Assembly: GCA_037126765.1 (NCBI GenBank) | Contig: JBBCBC010000030.1 | Coordinates: 6,606,478-6,670,477 of the forward strand | Reading direction: 5' to 3' | DNA: 64,000 nucleotides | From: Stenogyne calaminthoides | Taxonomy: Eukaryota; Streptophyta; Magnoliopsida; Lamiales; Lamiaceae | In this document: piece after piece, positions 11,121 to 24,400 of the stretch | How positions within the stretch are numbered: position 1 is the stretch's first letter | Layout: each line of letters starts with the position of its first letter | Made by a program: the position numbers and the translations under genes | Notes under the pieces: model-generated | Databases searched by the model: none | Seen by the model: the letters and a program-made list of their open reading frames with translations, nothing else | What the model was told of the DNA's origin: nothing

Positions 11121-11640
11121 TATGGTCGTCATCACATATAAAAAATTTCAAAATATCCCCGCCTAATTACTCTTGACATGGCAACACGTACTACCCAAAA
11201 GTAATCTCCTTAAGAAAGTTTAAGGTTCTGTAGTTAAGTCTCAAACTCTTATTAATGGTCATACCATAAGATATCATTAGTCAAAATTATCTTCTCTAAA
11301 ACTTTAAAGAGAACCTACAGTCTGGTAAGGTCAGCGTCATTCCCAAAACCAACTCTTTGTCCTGTGTTGGTCTCAATTAATATGGTCGTCATCACATATC
11401 AAATATTTCAAAATATACCCGCATAGTTACTCTTGACATTGCAACACGTACTACCCAAAATTAATCTCCTTAAGAAAGTTTAAGGTTCTGTAGTTGTCTC
11501 TAACTCTTATTAATGGTAATACCATAATATACAATTAGTCAAAATTATATTCTCTAAAAATTTAAAGAGAATCTACTGTCTGGTAAGGTCAATGTCATTC
11601 CCAAAATCAACTCTTTGTCCTGTGTTGGTCTCAATTAATA
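11121..11640. repeat. Tandem duplication, unit about 260 bp
   Basis: Two adjacent copies, 11121-11380 and 11381-11640, both start tatggtcgtcatcacatat and end ggtctcaattaa. They match along their length, with scattered substitutions and a few short indels. Neither copy has an ORF. Confidence 0.9.
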
Positions 11641-11970
11641 TTTTCTCTTATGTGAGTTTGAGTTTTATAACAACCAATTTAATGTTATTTTACAATTTTT
11701 TATTCAACTAATAATTTAAGTCTAATCATGTTAATAGTGCTTGCAATTAATTTATAATAATTGGACTAAGCAATTTAAATCTCAGATCATATAATAATCG
11801 TACAAATAAGTACATAAATCAAGCTTTATCACAATCACCTAGTCATGGCGTTTTACAATTCAACTAATAATTTTAATAATTTAGTATGCAATTAATTTAT
11901 GGTAACTGGACTAATCATGATCTCATATCATACAAATTAGTATATATATTATACATTTTCATATATATAA
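11641..11970. other. Intergenic AT-rich DNA
   Basis: Contains two loosely similar blocks (tttaatgttattttacaattt... and ggcgttttacaattcaactaataatttt...), suggesting an old duplication. No gene or clear element. Confidence 0.4.
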
Positions 11971-11972
11971 TA

Positions 11973-12511
11973 CTTCCTCCACTTTTCTTTTTTTTATTGC
12001 TCAAATTTCAAAGACAAAAACTTATGTGACCTCGAGTTCTCTGTGAACTCTATTTTTTTAATATCACGGTTATGTACAAAAATTATCACTGTTATGCATT
12101 AAAATTATCACTGTTATATACAAAAACTATCATTATTTGAAAAATAAAGCATATCTTGAACAATGATAATTTTTGTACACAACAATGATAGTTATTGTGC
12201 ATAATAATGATAGAGTTCTTGTATAGACCTCATTCACAGAAGTGTTACTCAAATTCAAAAAGGTCTGTCTTTTATCATATACACAGCATATCGATAAAGT
12301 AACTATAGAGTTTCAATCTATCACCCTACAAATATCACTAAATTACATCTCATATCCTAATAATTACATACAAAATTAACTTTTTTTTGTCTCATTATCT
12401 AAAAGTGACTAAAATGCCCTTATAAAAAGTTTATTGTATTCCCTTCAAATGTTAATAAACAACTTCCCCATTAAAACCCGTGTTAAAGTCAATCTAAAAA
12501 AACGGAGGGAG
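11973..12511. mobile_element. Mariner/Stowaway-like element with inner foldback
   Basis: Ends CTTCCTCCACTTTTCTTTTT and (complement) CTCCCTCCGTTTTTTTAGA are imperfect inverted repeats flanked by TA (11971-11972, 12512-12513). At 12028-12246 an inner inverted structure is built from repeated 'ttatcactgttat(g/a)caaaaa' and its complement 'tttttgtacacaacaatgata', perhaps a second nested foldback. Non-coding. Confidence 0.6.
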
Positions 12512-12896
12512 TAACTGATTTTTTAAAAAATATATATCCATATTAATACAAATTTTATTATTTATAAAAAAAATTAATTTTCATGATAAATTTGTAATAA
12601 TATTTTATTGTATAATAATTTATTATTAGATAGATATACATAGATCTAGTTTTCGGTTTGTCCATACAGTGTTTTGCTCTGCTTGAAGTACTCCCTAGTC
12701 GACAATGGATTATGGTTCCTCGTATTATATGGTACTTGGGTCGGTTATCAAGGTGTCAAAAAAATATATGTAGATCTAGTTCAAAAATAATATCAATAAT
12801 TTTGAAATGACTCAAAATATAATTATTTTAATCATCAATACACAACGTTTAAAATTTCATGATAAATTTGTAATAAATTTTTTTGTTGCAAATTTT
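12512..12896. other. Intergenic AT-rich DNA
   Basis: No feature recognised beyond low-complexity A/T runs. Confidence 0.4.
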
Positions 12897-13718
12897 TGTT
12901 GATACCAAAAATATGATAAGATGATTAAAGCATTAATGTGGCTATGATTGACATCAAACTATTTATGATTCGGGGTTGGTGAGAGTTAAAGATTAAAAGG
13001 AATGTTCTTCATTAAAGCAATGATGATGTTCTTTAATGCTTGATATTTGAAGTGCTGGGAAGCAATAAATTGCAAGAGTGTTTGGGTCAAAGACCTCTTT
13101 TTTTGCTAATAAAACCTTTCTATTGAATGTGAATGTTGGAACCCTTAAATGAGTTTTAATTACATGTATTTGTACTACAAACCCTTGGGGTATAGCCCCT
13201 CTAGGGGCCTAGGACCTAGATATTTAATGGCTCGCAAGGAGCATTAAATGACGCCGACTTTGGTTACTGGGTAGAGTGCTCCAGTGAGAATATGGGGCGA
13301 CCTTCTTGCTTTTAGTTGCTCACTGGAGGTCGCTGGCACTGTACCCGATGTCGCTGACTCAAATCCGAGGTCGCTCATCTGATCCATCCTTATTAAGGCG
13401 TTCTGTTTTAGTCGCTTTCCGAAAGCCAGAAGACAGATTTCCGTTTGGGGAAAGTCTTCTCTGATCCGACTTTCTTCCCGAGGTTCAGAATCGCGGGCGC
13501 CGCCATTGGGAACATGTGCCTCCCCAAGGTCGCGACCCGGGGTCCTGTTAGTCCGTGGTCATGCAGCTCGGGTGAGGTTAGACCTCGCCCCGACATAGGT
13601 ATGATCAAGCCCCTCTTGTACGAGCGACCTGCTTAGGTCGATGATGGGTCGGGCTGTATTATGCAAATTACTCCTAAATGTTAGGCCTCGCGTGCAGTCT
13701 AATTATTCTGGCACAACA
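12897..13718. mobile_element. Probable solo LTR
   Basis: 822-bp segment starting TGTTGATACC and ending GGCACAACA, with the TGTTG...CAACA terminal pair usual for LTRs. It is clearly richer in G+C than its surroundings from 13180 to 13680. The flanks are atttt (left) and aattt (right), a near match in a T-run, so the 5-bp duplication is only suggestive. No internal domain, primer-binding site or partner LTR is seen nearby. Confidence 0.5.
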
Positions 13719-13972
13719 AATTTATTTTTATTTTTTGTATAATATTTTGTTATTAGTTAGGTATAAATTGACCTAGTTTAAAAATAAAAAAAATTAGAAA
13801 ATACTCAAAATATATGTGTTGTTGAAATGGAGAATTGAACCTTGAATCTCTCATATGCAAAGAAGACAAAACAAATTTAGTTATACCATTTGAGCTACAT
13901 CCCATTAGATAATTTTTTTAAATTTCATGAGAAAATTTATAACAATAGTTTTGACCCAATTTTGGCCCAACA
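13719..13972. other. Short intergenic spacer
   Basis: AT-rich; nothing recognised. At about 13822-13910, 'ttgaaatggagaattgaacc ... accatttgagctac' is loosely like a decayed tRNA-related sequence but lacks paired stems. Confidence 0.3.
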
Positions 13973-14329
13973 TTTTATTATGGAGCAATTACTATTAGGT
14001 GTCATTTATAAAGTATCTTTACTCTAAAGTCCACTATTTTTTAGTCCTTACTCTAAGGTGCAAAAATTGAATCAAAATATCTATATTGCCCTTATATATA
14101 AAATAATACATGTAAGATTTGGATTTTTAATTTTTTTATTTAAATGTCCTTTTATTTAATTTTGTAAAAAATAAAATCTTAATAAAAAAATTTGTATATT
14201 TCATAATTTAAATTTTACTAATTTTTTTTAATTAAAAGTAATTTTATGTAATAAATTTTTTTAATATTAGAAAAAAAAAGTGCACACGCCCAATTTTTTT
14301 TTAATCATCTATCATTTTATTTAAAAATT

Positions 14330-14840
14330 ATGAACACCCGTAAAAAAAAAATTTGCACACTCGTAAAAAATTTTACACACCTATAAAAAATTCTGAACAC
14401 TTAAATAATTCTGCACACCTAATTTTTTTTAATCATATGTCCTTTTATTTAAAAATTCTGTACACCCGTAAAATTTTTTGCACACCTAATATTTCTGCAC
14501 ACCCCAATTTTTTTTTATTATTTGTCCTTTTATTTAATTAATTTTTTTTTATTCTGCACACACACAAAAAAATTCTGCACAAACCAACTTTTTTTTAAAT
14601 TATCTGTACTTTTATTTAATTGATTTTTTTTAATTCTACACACATGTAAAAAATTCTACACACCCCAACTTTTTTTAAAATTATCTATCCCTTTATTTAA
14701 TTAATTTTTTTAATTCTGCACACACTTAAAAATTTCAACACACCCGTAAAAAATTCTGCACACCCTTAAAAAATTTTGCACACCCGTAAATAAAATTCTG
14801 CACCCGCAATAAAAATTACACACCAAATTTCTGCAAATAG
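14330..14840. repeat. Degenerate (ctgcacacccgtaaaaaatt)-type repeats in MULE 1
   Basis: At least fifteen variants of 'ttctgcacaccc(g/t)taaaaaa' are spaced irregularly between poly-T/A runs. No coding potential is seen. Confidence 0.75.
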
Positions 14841-15690
14841 AATTTGAAATAATTTCATCAAAAAAACATTTTTAATCGAATCTAAAAATTGCACACCTGC
14901 AATAAAAACTGCAAGTTAAAATTGTATCTGCAATAAATAAATTACATAAAAACTGGACTTGAATATAGACATCTCTTTCTTTCTCTCTCTTGCTCAATAA
15001 TCATCTCCCACTCTTGCACCACATGATCAACATAACATAAAGTATCATCTGCAACCATTTAAAAATAAAAAAATCAATTATGGTGAAAATTTTAAGAATC
15101 TTCAAGAAATCTGCAAATAAAAAAAATCCGGAAATCTTTAATTAAATGCAGCAGTTGTGATTTATAAAATAAGAAAATCACTCCCTGATGCAGTGTTGTT
15201 TGATGCACTAATACCATACAACACTCATAAAACCTCAAAAAGTGTCCCGAAAATTAAAATATGCACAATTAAATTCTGTGAATTATTTGATTTCATCAAC
15301 AACAAGACTTGCATACAACACTCATAAAATCCTAAAATCCTTCAATCCAAAACCAGAAACAGAGCGCCAAATGCCAAAAAACACCACATTCTCATCATTT
15401 CTTACATCGCATGCCAAAAACACCAAGAACATAAACAAAAGCAACAAATTGTTTGCTTTTACCTTTAATTGCAAAACTCAATCGTACACGCGTGGCGGCT
15501 CTGCGATTGGTGCACCCTTCGATCATTCTCGCTCAACCGCGGCGGTCAAACCGTAGAATGACAGATCTACCGCCGCCATGGCCCCTTCGATCCGTCTCCC
15601 TTCATTGCGTCGCCAAACTCTAGATCGACGGCGCAACGCAGTCAAACCCCCACTAACGATTCCGTCACCCCAAACACCACCACCACCAGA

Positions 15691-15840
15691 TCTACAAGAA
15701 AAAAAAAATTGAAAACCCCAAAATAATTTGCAACAAACCAAAAAATTCGTCACCGCCACAACAGTAGTATGTTCAGTACAAAATCAAAGAACACCACAAA
15801 CATAGAGGAACTAGAACTTACCGCCGTCATCCGCCGCCAT
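15691..15840 (-). pseudogene. Captured gene fragment in MULE 1 (exon-intron-exon)
   Basis: On the minus strand an ATG at 15840 opens MAADDG and meets a strong donor, GGCG|GTAAGTTC, at 15822/15821. A 130-bp T-rich intron (15692-15821) ends in TTTTTCTTGTAG before 15691, after which GC-rich sequence continues down to about 15480. Joined in phase, the frame stops about 15 codons into the second exon, so no product is likely. Exon and intron order inside a MULE fits capture of host DNA. The parent gene is not recognised. Confidence 0.45.
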
Positions 15841-16210
15841 CCGCCGCGTCTGTAGCGAACGAAACTGGCGGCGTGAGTGTGGGGGGCGTCTCCGTCGAAA
15901 AAACTCGGGGAGGGGAGACGGGCGTCTCCGCCGTAAAAAGTGAGGCGCTCATGAGTGGAGAAAGAGCGATGTTGGGGTTGGGGGGTGGGTTTGGGTGAGT
16001 GATTTCTTGAAATGAAGAAAATGGGTTAGGGTGGCTTTGAAAGAGAGGGGGCCGGCTGATAATGTGAAGTGAGGGAGGGTGTGTTTAATTCGTGGGTGAG
16101 AGGGTATAATGGTCTATTTTTGCACCTTAGAGTACTATTAAAAAGTGCTAGTACCTAAGAGTAAGGGTTCTTAAAAAATGACACTAGAGAGTAATTTTCC
16201 CTTTTATTAT

Positions 16211-16783
16211 TAGATATGTATATAGACAAGATAGACGTATCGAGTAAGAGTTATCAATTCAAAAAATGGAACGATCGATGCTTTGTTTAGGTTAACTAGG
16301 TATTTACCACGTGTGTTGCACGTTGCACGTAATTTATTTATATAATCATTAGAGTGTTTGTCGACAAGTTCTAACGTGTATATATGCAAATGCATATTGT
16401 TCTAATGAATAATGATGATCAAAGTACATATTAAAGTTCCCGACATAAAAACTTTTGAGTAAAATTCTTACATATGGTATCTGGCCAAATACATCTAATA
16501 TTAGGCGCAAACTTACACAAAATGAAATTTAAGATGGTTAATTAGCGAGGCATTTTTCGGATGCTTCCATCCGAGAGGAAACTTTTGCAGTACTTTTGTT
16601 CTTCCCTGCTAAGAGAAAATCGTGATACCAAAAAGATTGAATGAGGCTAAATATGAAAAAAGAATAAAAAAGAAAAACAATTGAAGGATTCATGTACACG
16701 CGCATTTAGTAACTAATACTTAAGCAACCGTTTAACATTTTTTTCTTGTCATAGCATGCTATAATTAGAAGACAAAAACTCAT
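16211..16783. other. Intergenic, nothing recognised
   Basis: AT-rich DNA to the right of MULE 1 with short random ORFs only. Confidence 0.4.
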
Positions 16784-16902
16784 ATGAGACGGTCTCATGC
16801 ATAAGACGGGATACAACCAGCATAAATTGCACCCACCCATCCCAAAATGTTAAAATGTCAATGCCTAACTTATGCTCGTCTCACAATGAGACGGTCTCAT
16901 GC
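16784..16902. repeat. Paired 17-bp repeats with palindromic core
   Basis: ATGAGACGGTCTCATGC occurs identically at 16784-16800 and 16886-16902; its core GAGACGGTCTC is palindromic. The inner sequences ataagacggg and its near complement cgtct also mirror each other. This is probably a small foldback element. Confidence 0.6.
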
Positions 16903-17009
16903 AAGTATGCCTCTAATCAAAAAAGCAATTGAAGGAACATATAGAAGTATACATACATATTTATAAAGTCATTAATTGGGTTCATGTTGGGAGATACAAG
17001 ATCCTAGAG

Positions 17010-17167
17010 GAAATTATAATGATGCATGAATGCTATAACCAAACAGATGACTTACAAGTTCCAAGGTCAAAGAAAGTTATATAGATTAGATGAAATTATA
17101 ATGATGCATGAATGTTATAACCAAACAGATCACTTCCAAGCTCAAAGTAAGGTATATAGAAGTATCC
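17010..17167. repeat. Tandem duplication, unit 82 bp
   Basis: Unit 1 (17010-17091) and unit 2 (from 17092) both start gaaattataatgatgcatga and continue atgctataaccaaacagat..., with a few substitutions and a short deletion in the second copy. Non-coding. Confidence 0.85.
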
Positions 17168-19583
17168 ACAATTACTATAATTAACCAACATTCAGATTAA
17201 TTAGGTAAAGAAATCGGCACCATGTATCCATTACTATTTTGCCATTCTTTTTTAACCTAATTTACCTACATTACTACTGTGGAACGTATGGGGAACCCAC
17301 ATTACCTAATTTAATTTAATCCAAAAAGAAATGAAGCAATCTTCTCCATAGTATCTTTCAGAAGTGAGATTCAGATTCCACGCATAGCTCAAAGATATGC
17401 TAACAGTCTCATTCAGAATTCGTCAAAACTAATAACCAGATCTATACACAGAATGCACTCATTTTCTAGGCCAAAGTCAATCGCACATTACCCCTTTGAA
17501 TGATGCATCCGATTCAGGTAGAGCTCCAAACTTTTATCATCTTATTCATCGTCTCCCTTGCTACCTTCACCTGATCTGACCAGCCCACATTTCATCATAA
17601 ATATTTATGTATCAAGAAATTATAATTTGGTAATTCAATTCAAAATTCACCTAAAAACTAAATAAGCATGCCTTGTTAAATCTGTATACCTCACCTCAAA
17701 GGTCTTCAAACAACACTGGATTCCTCGTTTACTCAACATAGGCGGACTGGAACATCGAAAATTGAGATTTATATGATATCTATTAGACATACAAAAAAAC
17801 AGGACTACGAATTCTGAACCTGTGAGAGAGAGGCATATGGGAAGGATACGTCACCACCTTCTTAATGGGGATCTCTTCTAATGAATTCTGCATACAACAC
17901 TATAATTACTACACTTCTCTTGTACACAACCAACATTCTTTGAATGTGTGAACAAAGAATGCAACATAACATTAGGCTTTTTAAAAAAATATTAAAGAAC
18001 AATTATTTTAACCCCACTCATTAAATTAAAAAAAAGAAGAAGCTAGCTTATTCTATCAAGAAGAATCCACGTGAAAAAACTTGTATCCAGTTTGTACATG
18101 CTTTTTATGATATGTTATATACACATAAATATATCCATGTCTAAACACAGTAACTCAAGCAAACAAAAACTATATACCATCAACAATATTTGGATATGAA
18201 ATAAAGCAGGCCATCATAAACACTAAAAACACACAATCACCACAAAAATGTCAATAACTTCATTTTAATCAGAAAGCTTTGGATTATCAAACAAGGATTA
18301 AACTCTATTGGAAGGATGAATAATATTGAAAATAAAGTAATATAAGGTTAAAACATGCTCTGTTTTCTGCCAAATAAACTCATAAATGAACAACATGCAC
18401 TTCTTATGCTTATTGTGCATAAAATGCAGCATAACTTTTTCCATGGATGAGATGTCACAGTTCATTTCAAGATATTGATGTATCTGATGGGAATCAAAAT
18501 TCTATTTTCTGTTGCAGATAACAGAATGAGAAAATTTCATTTCATACATTCTCTCTCTCTCTTTGGGCAGCTTTAGTTACCTGTTAAATGTAATGATGCA
18601 ACAAAACTACTATACATAGAGAAATATAGGACATAAAAAATTTGTATAGTATAGATACTAATACAATATGTTAGACTTGAAGACTTACTTTTGATCTGTT
18701 CACAACCATTCACGCTAACTACTATTAAATTTTATAACATGTACTCATGTTTTCAAATTTGAGTGATACCAACTATAAAATCCAAATGTGCCAATGTGAA
18801 ACCAAAATATCATTCCTCCAATTCCATGAAGGAGTGAAGCCATCATCATCCTTTTGACAAAGAAATTCAACTCCATTTCGCCAAAGAATCAAAATGATAA
18901 TTGAACAAAGATTACTCGCCTCATGCCGTCATTTTAGTGAGGTATGCTAAGTATAGAAAATCAATTAAGCTCCACACTATTATTTTGCACTTTGCACCAA
19001 AGACATATCTTTGCGTCGTCACTCAAACAACAATGATTCTCATATAAATAAAGGTATTGCATTGAATTGACTGTCAATAGCACTATCTAAATAATCAAAC
19101 TTAAAAGCAAAAAAAGAATAAGATGAGAACAGACATACCCTTAGGAAGCCATGTTCTAAGATGAAGCCTAAAACTTTGACACTAATGTAAAAATTCCAAT
19201 CTGGAATAGAAACTGTGCAAACAGGGGCGCACTAAGAGTAGTATTCTCTGCTATATATGTTCAAACTTCCTGTCAAATGGAAGTTAAACTTTTTATTAGA
19301 TGCAAGATACATCATGATGTTGAATATAATATTCTCACATAAACATTGCTAATTTGTTCCTATCACCTAAATGAGAAGACGGCATGCCTTAAATATTGGT
19401 ATATAGTCAAATTCAAAATACTTGATTTTTCTCCACTGCTTAAAAAGGGAAAGTGAATATTACTAATTAGTCGAATCTTGTGAACGATAACTAAAACTTC
19501 ATTATTACAAAGCATACACATGACAAAGAGCAAATTTAGAATCTAGCTATTTAAAGCAACATATAAATTGACAAAGTTGATCA
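17168..19583. other. Intergenic, single-copy-looking, no gene supported
   Basis: 2.4 kb of AT-rich DNA without long ORFs, terminal repeats or RNA genes that I can recognise. It resumes at 29589 on the far side of the nested LTR elements, so these two stretches were once adjacent. Confidence 0.45.
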
Positions 19584-19642
19584 TGTTGGGATAACATAGG
19601 CCAGGATATATCGGGATGATCTCATAAACACAAATTTAAATT

Positions 19643-21477
19643 TGTTGGGGAATGAGTTGCACAGATCTATTCGGGGTGAATATTTAAATACAAATTTAAT
19701 TCATTAATTATTACTAGCATGAATTAATCCTATATTAATTCAAATAATAATTGCAACAACATATCATGCATATAAAAACCAACAACAACGGGTTTGAAAA
19801 TCGGGATGGCAGTGGCTTTGGTCGGACGGACTAACCAAAAGGACTTCCCAAGTATTCCCTTAGCCCTTGCTCATGGCAGTGGCTTTGGTCGGACGGACTA
19901 ACCAAAAGGACTTCCCAAGTATTCCCTTAGCCCTTGCTCGACAATCCGGTGGAAGGATACTCGCGAACAATTAACAAAAGGAAAAAATAAACTTTGTTGC
20001 ACCACTTATGTGGATTTGCTAATATTTCCAAAGACATGAAATTGTCTTGAGAATGAACTAATCATCCCTATATATATAGGAGGGAGGGTGAACGAAATTT
20101 GTGTGTTTTTTCAATGTGGGAAAAGAATTTTCTTGGTCACCAAGAAATCTTGAATATATCCCATATATTCTCTTTCCCATAATTAAAATATTCCACAAAA
20201 ATCCACCTCCTCTATTTTATGGAATTTTCGAAAATATTAGTGTGCAAGAATCCAAGATTTGGATCTTCTTGAATTTATGAGATATTCTTGTATTTCAAGA
20301 AATACATATCTTCCATAATATCTTTTCAAGAAAATCAAGAAAATCTTTCTTTTGCCTTTTTATATTTCCAAAATTTGAAATTTCATTATTTGGGAGATTT
20401 CTTGAATTTAATGAGACAATCTTGTATTCCAAGAATACATATCTTCATTCCATAACAAAATTCAAAGAAAATCTTTCTCCTCTTTTTATCCATAAAAAAA
20501 TAAGAGGAAATATAAAGCAACAATATTTATTTTATTTTAATCACCTTTTTCGGTTATTGGACTATATGTTGGGCTACTCGGGGCCTTTAGGAGAATTAAG
20601 ATTGGACCTTCTAATGGATCTTGAATATCTAATATTGAGCCACAATATAATTCAAGCCCATAAATATTAATTAATCCCACTACATAATTAATAAGACCAT
20701 CCATCTTAACCCATATTACGGTCAATATGGCTCCCGGTCATTATTTTGTTTAAGATTATCTAGCCCACTAATTAATTCAATTTGAAATAGCTTTCCGTTA
20801 ATTAATATCTTTTGTCCTTGGTCGAGAACGGTTCAACATTATTATCCATTTTAGGAAACTAATTCCACTTGCAAGATTTGGTATGATAAAACTTTATGAA
20901 CCTCAGGGGGCAAATCAAGCAAAAGCGTACTTGCACACACGATTCTTCAGATAAATCTTAGCAATCACACGTGACCAATAATATTGCCCAAGATAAAAAG
21001 TATTGAATCTCTCTCGATTCGCTACCCATGATAAGTCAAAGCAATAGTTACCAATCCCACGTTATCCTATTTAAGGGACGAATAAAACAACGAACATCGA
21101 GGTCTAATTCTTCCTTGTTCGGTTCAAGAATTTATCCTTTGAGGTCCTATTCAAATTTCATCAATCATGCACTAGTGTAATCTCTTGGTCAAGACAAACC
21201 AATCCGAGCCTTACACCTCCGCGATGGTTGTTCATTTCCATCTAGGTCGTGAATCGCGTACTTATAGTTACAAGGATTTGTTAATTTAATCTTCGTGATC
21301 GGGTATCACTAAATTAACTTAATTAATTATTGAACAGGTTATGCAAAGAAATATATGTAACATTCAATCATATTTAAAGCATCGATGATAAACAATTTAT
21401 TTCAATAAATAAGTTCGAAATTTAGTTTTTGATTATACAAAGTAAAAAGCATACTTTTTCAAAGATAATCCCCAACA
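19643..21477 (-). repeat. 3' LTR of Copia A
   Basis: Runs TGTTGGGGAATGAG ... AATCCCCAACA on the plus strand. The polypurine tract follows at 21478 (plus-strand atctcccactta, i.e. TAAGTGGGAGAT on the element strand). It contains a perfect 67-bp tandem duplication at 19806-19872 and 19873-19939 that the partner LTR lacks. Confidence 0.9.
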
Positions 21478-24400
21478 ATCTCCCACTTATACTCAAAGTC
21501 CGCTTTTAAGTATACTACAACACGTCTCGCGTAGTCCGTGACATCTAATGTCACCTACACGAACCTAATAATTTCTCCCACTTATACTCAAAGCGATTGG
21601 GGCGGTCTTGACACCCATTCCACTCACATGTCTCTCGAATGAGAGAGGCGACGCTTTTGTGAATGGATCTTTTCGTCCTCGACGCTATCTTTTGCCACAT
21701 TTATATCTCCTCTCTTAACGATTTCTCGTATAAGATGTTTTTCCTTTAATGTGTTTGTTTGACTCGTGGACTCTTGGTTCTCTTGAATTTGTAGATATTG
21801 TTAGAGCAGTATTCGAACACCATCCAAGTCCACTAAGAAGATCTAGAGCCCAATTCCGGTTCTTTCACCGCTTCACACGTTAGCCTACTTACCCGAGTCC
21901 CATGGTTGAGTCGTTGATGCATTCTCGCTCACACTCGGTCCATTTGATGGCTACACTTCCCAAATGGAAACACACTAATCGAGGTAGATAATTTCGAATC
22001 TATATCGATTGGAAACCGAGTCCGGTGGCCGATGGGGATTGGAGTATTCGATCGATAAATCAACATTCTATCCCGAAGTTCTTTTTCGGACACTTCGTAA
22101 TGTTTTAACTGTCGTCAATTCGCTTTCCTCGGGTTACTCGATATCTTGCTACCATGCCTACGACAAAGCATATATCCCGGTCTCGTATAAGATTGCATAC
22201 ATAAGGTTTCCCTACCAAGCACAAGGAATGCCTTTCATGTCATCTATCTCCTTTAAGCGCCTTAGGGGATATTTTCTTGGATAGATGGATTCTAAGTCCG
22301 AAAGGTACTTAATCCTTTCTTGAAATCTTGCATCTTTGAATTGTTTCAAAACCCGGTGTCAATGTGTGAATACTTGAGATAACCCGATCATCCTTTTCTT
22401 GCGATCTCGAGTAATCTTGATCCCAAGGATGTGTCCCGCTTTCCCTAAGTCTTTCATATCAAATGCTTTTTGAAACGCCATGCCCTTACTGCGTCGACCA
22501 CACCTTCACATCGTTCCCGATGATCACAATGTCATCTACGATAGTACTAAGAATACCAATCTAAAACGCTTTTTATACACACAACTTTCAAACTTGTTTT
22601 GATCAAACCCATAAGACTTTATTACATGATCAAAACTTTGGTTCCAAGCGGATGCCTGTTTGAGTCCGTAAATGGACCTCTTGAGCTTTACAAACTAGGT
22701 GTTCTTGGCATGTTTCAATGAAAACATGGGGTTGTTGCATATAGATCTCTTTATCAAGACTTAGTTAAAAAAATTTGTCATGACATCAATCGCCAGATTT
22801 CAAAGTCGAAATCAAAGAATCGATAAGAGAATACGGATGGACTTAAGCATCTGCTAAAAAGTTTCCTCATAATCGATCCCTTTTTTTTCTCGAGTATAAC
22901 CTTTTCGCCATTAGTCTTGCTTTAAAGGTTTCAACCTTCCCCGTCCTGGTCCTTTTTTTTTCCTCTTATATACCCACTTGCATCCAATGGGTTTGACCAC
23001 ATTAAGTGGTTCGATTAGCTCCTACACTCTATTATGAATCATAGAACTCATATCGGCTTTCATTCTTTGTTTGCCAAGAATCAGCATCCTTATCTTGGAG
23101 TGCCTCGTCATATGTCCATGGGTGCGATTAGGGGAATCAAGTCGAGGACTCTCCTATTCCCATGAAGCCTAACAACCCTCCCACTATAACGAGGTTCGGC
23201 CAGAAAACGTATCGTTTGGTATATCATCTAAATAGTTGCTGAGGTTTGCCCTCTAAGCTCATTTAAGGTAATCTCACCGGGTTTTCTTTGGTTCTATAGT
23301 TTTTCTTCCAAAATCTAAAGTGGGTACGGATATCCACCTTTTGATCTTGAACTATAGAACATTCACCCTTTTGTTCCTCGGGGTATCCTACAAAATGACT
23401 TTAATTCTCGATCGAGGATCCAAAAGGTTTCCTTGTCCAACACGTAGGTAGGACACCCCAAAGTTCTCATGTGTCTCATACTAGACTTAAGGCCCCAGGT
23501 CCACAATTCTTTGGGGTTAGGGAACCGATTTGGATAGCACCAAGTTCGAGAATGTAAGTAGTTGTTTTCAAGGCATGACCCTTTTAAGCGACTCGGGAAG
23601 ATCAGTATAACTCTTCATTGATCTAACTATTTCCAAAAGAATTATACAATTATTTCCGCAAACCCCGCTTTTGTTGAGGGGAAATGAGTGGGATACAATC
23701 CCTTCATCGATAAGTAGTTCAAAAACTCATTCGAGGTAATCGCCTGCATCAAATCGTAGAAACTTGACACGTTTTTCCTTATGATTCTCTGTTTGAGCCT
23801 AAAATTCTTAGAATTTCTCAAAGGTCTCAGATTCATGCTTCATAAGGAAATGTAACCGCATTCTTGAGTAATCATCAATAAAATTACTCATAACCTCTTC
23901 TTGCTTTGGTTGACATTGGACTACATACATCTATGTGAGCGATCTCTAACACTTCTTTAAAAATTCTTGGCTCCAAATGCCATCTTGGTCATATTACCCT
24001 CCAAACATGATTGAGGTTGGATCCGATTCAACTTGGAGACGCTCCAAATGAACCATCTTTCACCAACCTTTGGATTTCTTTGGACTTATATGACCTAATC
24101 TTAGATGCCAAAAATCGTTCACGTCGATGAACGTTTTCTTTTCTAAAAAGCAGTTGATGTGTTATAGGATACATTTCGTGAGTGGTGTTCACAAATTAAT
24201 TGTATGGATACACTCATCATTTCAAAATGATGTCATTCTTATTAGAAGAAACTTAGTGTCCTTTAATGAATTTTAGAAACCGAAAGTGAATTCTTTTCTA
24301 AAACTGTGAACATAAAGATAATCTCAAAAAAACTTTATCTTCAAAAGATAGGTGCTTCTCCCATCTTTTAATCGCTTTCTAGCATTGCAAACTTTAGTAT

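Larger units (their letters stand above)
13982..16201. mobile_element. Mutator-like element (MULE) 1, non-autonomous, Pack-MULE-like
   Basis: A perfect 9-bp target duplication, ttttattat at 13973-13981 and 16202-16210, flanks a 2220-bp element. Its ends are long imperfect inverted repeats of about 90 bp (left GGAGCAATTACTATTAGGTG; right, as complement, GGGAAAATTACTCTCTAGTG; inner shared block ctctaaggtgcaaaaat). A 9-bp duplication with long TIRs is diagnostic of Mutator elements. No MURA transposase is present. The left half holds short ctgcacaccc repeats. The right half (about 15480-16080) is GC-rich and gene-like. Confidence 0.9.

Noticed and set aside
13822..13910. tRNA-like words (gaattgaacc, tttgagctac)
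   Set aside because: No acceptor or anticodon stem can be formed; at most a very old SINE or tRNA relic.
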